A stretch of DNA of 8,543 nucleotides from Nitrospirota bacterium (lineage in GTDB: Bacteria; Nitrospirota; Thermodesulfovibrionia; UBA6902): contig JAJRVB010000197.1 of assembly GCA_024277515.1 (NCBI GenBank), positions 1 to 8,543 on the forward strand. Direction: 5' to 3'. The notes below the pieces were generated by a model, which ran no database searches, was not told the DNA's origin, and saw only the letters and a program-made list of their open reading frames with translations. Below are positions 6,720 to 8,543 of the stretch, piece by piece. Made by a program: the position numbers and the translations under genes. Position 1 is the stretch's first letter. Each line of letters begins with the position of its first letter.

Positions 6720-7046
6720 ATGGATGACAGCAGAAAAAGCAAGGCACAGCTCATAAAGGAATTGAAGGCCACCCGGGAGTTGATTTCGGAAATGGAAAAC
6801 GAGAACGTCCGGGCGGATGAGCTCATTTTTCAATCCGTATACAGCTGGGAAGATACGTTCAATAACATAACCGATATGATCACGGTCCATGACAGGGACT
6901 TTAATATCATACACGCTAACAGGGCCGCTGAAAAAATACTCGACCTTCCTTTTCTTAAATCAAAAAAGGCAAAGTGCTATGAGCATTACCACGGTGAAAA
7001 CTCTCCTCCCAAAGGATGTCCGAGCTGTGAATGTCTCAGGACGTAG
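6720..7046 (+). CDS. N-terminal part of PAS-domain sigma-54 activator, ending at an in-frame TAG
   Basis: 108 residues: a predicted coiled coil (about 5-38), then the first two-thirds of a PAS domain beginning with WEDTFNNITDMITVHDRDFNIIHANRAAEKILDL. A cysteine/histidine cluster follows (Cys86, His89, His91, Cys100, Cys103, Cys105, within CYEHYHG and GCPSCEC), which could bind metal or respond to redox state. The frame stops at TAG (7044-7046) but continues in the same frame with the rest of the PAS domain, so this is one half of an originally single gene of about 498 residues (6720-8216). Alone, this fragment has no output domain. Either the gene has acquired a nonsense mutation, the base call is wrong, or the stop is read through at some level. 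Confidence 0.8.
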   Translation: MDDSRKSKAQLIKELKATRELISEMENENVRADELIFQSVYSWEDTFNNITDMITVHDRDFNIIHANRAAEKILDLPFLKSKKAKCYEHYHGENSPPKGCPSCECLRT

Positions 7047-7056
7047 AAATCCGTGG
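7038..7056 (+). promoter_or_regulatory. Possible translation restart site spanning the amber codon
   Basis: AGGA (7038-7041) lies just before the TAG, and an in-frame GTG follows at 7053-7055, a spacing of 11 bases. A ribosome ending at TAG could re-start here and produce the output domains without most of the PAS domain. The next in-frame ATG is at 7086. The spacing is longer than ideal, so the site is plausible rather than proven. Confidence 0.4.
7044..7046 (+). other. In-frame amber codon splitting the PAS domain
   Basis: The flanking codons read CLRT-stop-KSVAFEKFEPHLN. Related PAS domains read without a break here, commonly with TGK before the next strand, so a sense codon is expected. 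A single change from GAG, AAG or CAG would give TAG. At least two other genes in the window (the NifA-like gene and nagZ) use TAG as their normal stop, which argues against general reassignment of this codon. Confidence 0.85.
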
Positions 7057-8216
7057 CCTTTGAAAAGTTTGAACCTCATCTCAACATGTTTCTTGAGATC
7101 AGGGCCATGCCCCAGTTTAATGAAAAAAAAGAACTCATCGGCGTCATACACATAGTCAGGGACATCACCGAACGCAAACAGATGGAGGATGAAATAACCT
7201 CCCTCAAGAAACACCTCCTCACAGGCATGCTCGAAAATGAAGCGGCATTTTCATCAATCATAACGAGAAGCAAGAAGATGCGGGCCATCTTTCAGTACAT
7301 TGAGGCAATGGCAAAGTCGCAGAAACCGGTCTTTATAACCGGAGAGACAGGGGTAGGCAAGGAATTGGTCGCGCAGTCTGTGCATCTGGCGAGCGGGCTG
7401 AAAGGCGGGCATATCGCAGTGAATGTGGCCGGGCTGGATGATACTATGTTATCAGACACGTTGTTCGGCCATAAAAAGGGCGCCTTTACCGGGGCCGAGA
7501 AACATAGAGAGGGCCTTATTGTCCGTGCGTCCGGGGGCACTCTCCTTCTGGACGAGATCGGTGATTTAAATAAATCATCCCAGGTAAAACTCCTTCGCCT
7601 GCTGGAAGAGAGGATCTACTACCCGCTCGGGTCGGACATTCCCGAAAAAAGCAGCGCCCGCATTATCGCATGTTCCAATCAGGACATCGAGAAGCGGATG
7701 GAGGACGGGCTGTTCCGGCGTGACCTCTATTACCGGTTGTGTACGCACCATATCCACATTCCGCCGCTTCGTGAACGTATGCAGGATGTCCCGTTATTGC
7801 TGGACCATTTCCTTGAAGAGGCGTCAAAAAGCATGTCAAAAAAGAAACCGGCCCTCACCCCTGAACTCGTGACGCTTCTGTCCCGCTATCAGTTCCCCGG
7901 CAATGTGCGTGAACTCCAGGCAATGGTCTATGACGCGGTTGCTCAGTATAAATCAGGCAGACTCTCCCTTGACACGTTTGCCGGGTTTATCAAGCAGAGG
8001 CAATCACTACCTCAAACCAGCCTCATGCCGGCAAATGAACATACAATGTCCATTCAGGACATCTTCGGGCACTTTCCCACACTGAAGGAAATTGATGATT
8101 ATATCGTGTCAGAGGCATTAAAAAACTCTGACGGCAAACAGGGCAGCGCCGCCTCCCTTCTCGGCATCACCCGCCAGGCCCTGAATCAGCGGCTGAAGAA
8201 GAAAAAGAAGTCCTGA
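7053..8216 (+). CDS. C-terminal part of PAS-domain sigma-54 activator: end of PAS, AAA+ and Fis-type HTH
   Basis: 387 residues if begun at the GTG. The first 40 or so complete the PAS domain (FEPHLNMFLEIRA, then GVIHIVRDITERK). An intact AAA+ domain follows: Walker A GETGVGKE at bases 7341-7364, GAFTGA at 7479-7496, Walker B LLDEIGD at 7545-7565, YYRL near 7728 and FPGNVREL near 7893. A Fis-type HTH (GSAASLLGITRQALNQRL) and a lysine-rich tail end the protein. All motifs needed to activate RpoN are present and there is no second disruption, so the output half looks maintained. It has no receiver domain, so it would be controlled by its own PAS rather than by phosphorylation. It sits directly upstream of a palindrome and a sigma-54 promoter, its probable target. 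It ends in TGA. Confidence 0.88.
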   Translation: MAFEKFEPHLNMFLEIRAMPQFNEKKELIGVIHIVRDITERKQMEDEITSLKKHLLTGMLENEAAFSSIITRSKKMRAIFQYIEAMAKSQKPVFITGETGVGKELVAQSVHLASGLKGGHIAVNVAGLDDTMLSDTLFGHKKGAFTGAEKHREGLIVRASGGTLLLDEIGDLNKSSQVKLLRLLEERIYYPLGSDIPEKSSARIIACSNQDIEKRMEDGLFRRDLYYRLCTHHIHIPPLRERMQDVPLLLDHFLEEASKSMSKKKPALTPELVTLLSRYQFPGNVRELQAMVYDAVAQYKSGRLSLDTFAGFIKQRQSLPQTSLMPANEHTMSIQDIFGHFPTLKEIDDYIVSEALKNSDGKQGSAASLLGITRQALNQRLKKKKKS

Positions 8217-8232
8217 CCGCTCTTCATACACC

Positions 8233-8246
8233 GCAAGAATTCTTGC
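8233..8246. promoter_or_regulatory. 14-bp perfect palindrome, candidate enhancer of the PAS activator
   Basis: GCAAGAATTCTTGC is perfectly palindromic. Its centre is about 200 bp upstream of the predicted sigma-54 transcription start near 8440, inside the usual enhancer range. It begins 17 bp after the stop of a sigma-54 activator with a Fis-type HTH, a class that binds such dyads. It contains an EcoRI recognition sequence, so chance or other roles are possible. Confidence 0.5.
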
Positions 8247-8257
8247 AGGTGAAAGAT

Positions 8258-8265
8258 TTCTTGCA
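8258..8265 (+). repeat. Extra half-site matching the upstream palindrome
   Basis: TTCTTGCA here repeats TTCTTGCA at 8240-8247, 18 bp upstream. It looks like a second, one-armed copy of the palindrome, as seen at enhancers where several dimers bind side by side. The left arm is not conserved. Confidence 0.4.
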
Positions 8266-8413
8266 TCACAATAACGTTACTGTTTCATTAGTGTTAACCG
8301 CCTGAGACCCATTTTCCCGTCAATATATCTTGCTTTTCACAGGACCCTGCCCGACAACAGATTATTCCTCTTAACCTCTTGATTTAACGGGGATAAATCG
8401 GCCACTACAGATA

Positions 8414-8429
8414 TGGCATTACAATTGCA
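8414..8429 (+). promoter_or_regulatory. Sigma-54 (-24/-12) promoter for the gene at the right edge
   Basis: TGGCATTACAATTGCA fits the RpoN consensus TGGCACG-N4-TTGCW: TGGCA in the -24 box, TTGCA in the -12 box, and exactly 10 bases between GG (8415-8416) and GC (8427-8428). Transcription would start near 8440, giving a leader of about 97 nt to the ATG at 8537. The activator encoded just upstream is the likely regulator. Confidence 0.8.
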
Positions 8430-8488
8430 TATTACCCAACCAATATTCTGAATCTCTTTAAATAAAATCAAATTCCAGATACAGAATG

Positions 8489-8510
8489 CTGACAGCCAAT
8501 CACTGACAGC
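8489..8510 (+). repeat. CTGACAGC direct repeat in the leader
   Basis: CTGACAGC occurs at 8489-8496 and again at 8503-8510, 14 bp apart, in the untranslated leader between the sigma-54 promoter and the ribosome binding site. Function unknown. Confidence 0.4.
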
Positions 8511-8536
8511 TAATTCACTTCAAAGGAGGTAATGGC

Positions 8537-8543
8537 ATGACAG
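8537..8543 (+). CDS. Start of an unidentified gene, cut by the window edge
   Basis: Only the first two codons (Met-Thr) and one base are present. The start is supported by an almost ideal ribosome binding site, AAGGAGGT at 8523-8530, six bases before the ATG. An overlapping ATG at 8532 is excluded because it meets TGA after one codon. The strong ribosome binding site contrasts with the weak ones of the recycling genes and suggests high expression when the sigma-54 promoter is on. The product cannot be predicted. Confidence 0.75.

Larger units (their letters stand above)
8217..8536 (+). other. 320-bp regulatory region without a recognisable gene
   Basis: No credible open reading frame is seen on either strand. 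The stretch holds a 14-bp palindrome with an extra half-site, small palindromes TAACGTTA (8272-8279) and GTTAAC (8293-8298), a sigma-54 promoter, and an approximately 97-nt leader with a short direct repeat. No hairpin plus T-run terminator for the upstream activator gene was found. Confidence 0.7.

Noticed and set aside
7044..7046. TAG read as pyrrolysine or another recoded amino acid
   Set aside because: TAG is the ordinary stop of the NifA-like gene and nagZ in this window, no recoding element is visible, and the position is not a known catalytic site. Kept only as a point to check.
8319..8335. TTGCTTTT near 8330 as another sigma-54 -12 box
   Set aside because: No GG occurs at the required 10-base distance upstream.

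Overview
The window looks like a chromosomal segment of a Gram-negative (diderm) bacterium with moderate GC content. It carries two sigma-54 (RpoN) enhancer-binding activators, one NifA-like, and a peptidoglycan-recycling set built on AmpG. These point to an anaerobe or diazotroph such as a member of Nitrospirota or Desulfobacterota. That placement is inferred from gene style only; there is no rRNA or other marker gene to settle it. No phage, insertion sequence, CRISPR array, tRNA or rRNA was seen.

Layout, left to right. (1) Positions 1-1314 hold the 3' part of a NifA-like activator (GAF, AAA+ and Fis-type HTH domains), cut by the window edge. (2) A 273-bp gap contains a well-formed -24/-12 sigma-54 promoter (1391-1406) and a long leader with two dyads. 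It leads into an exported ankyrin-repeat protein (1588-2418). (3) A DUF523/TudS-like gene on the minus strand (2395-2919) overlaps the ankyrin gene tail to tail. It lacks the cysteine normally found in its third conserved motif. (4) A divergent promoter region with a 15-bp palindrome separates it from nagZ (3052-4554, plus strand). (5) nagZ converges on ampG (4571-5824, minus). A perfect 17-bp inverted repeat lies between them and contains the end of ampG. (6) A DUF1460 NlpC/P60-type amidase gene (5834-6565, minus) lies 9 bp upstream of ampG, probably in one operon. (7) A second sigma-54 activator (6720-8216, plus; PAS, AAA+ and HTH) is interrupted by an in-frame TAG inside the PAS domain, with a possible restart just after it. 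(8) A 320-bp regulatory region carries a 14-bp palindrome, a repeated half-site and a second sigma-54 promoter (8414-8429). It leads into a gene with a strong ribosome binding site whose first codons are at the right edge.

Two themes connect the genes. First, NagZ, AmpG and the DUF1460 amidase form a compact muropeptide-recycling module: AmpG imports anhydromuropeptides, NagZ removes GlcNAc, and DUF1460 probably takes the AmpD role of cutting the MurNAc-L-Ala bond. Second, each of the two sigma-54 activators is followed directly by a sigma-54 promoter on the same strand. This suggests two neighbouring activator-target pairs, one driving an exported ankyrin protein and one driving the gene that runs out of the window.
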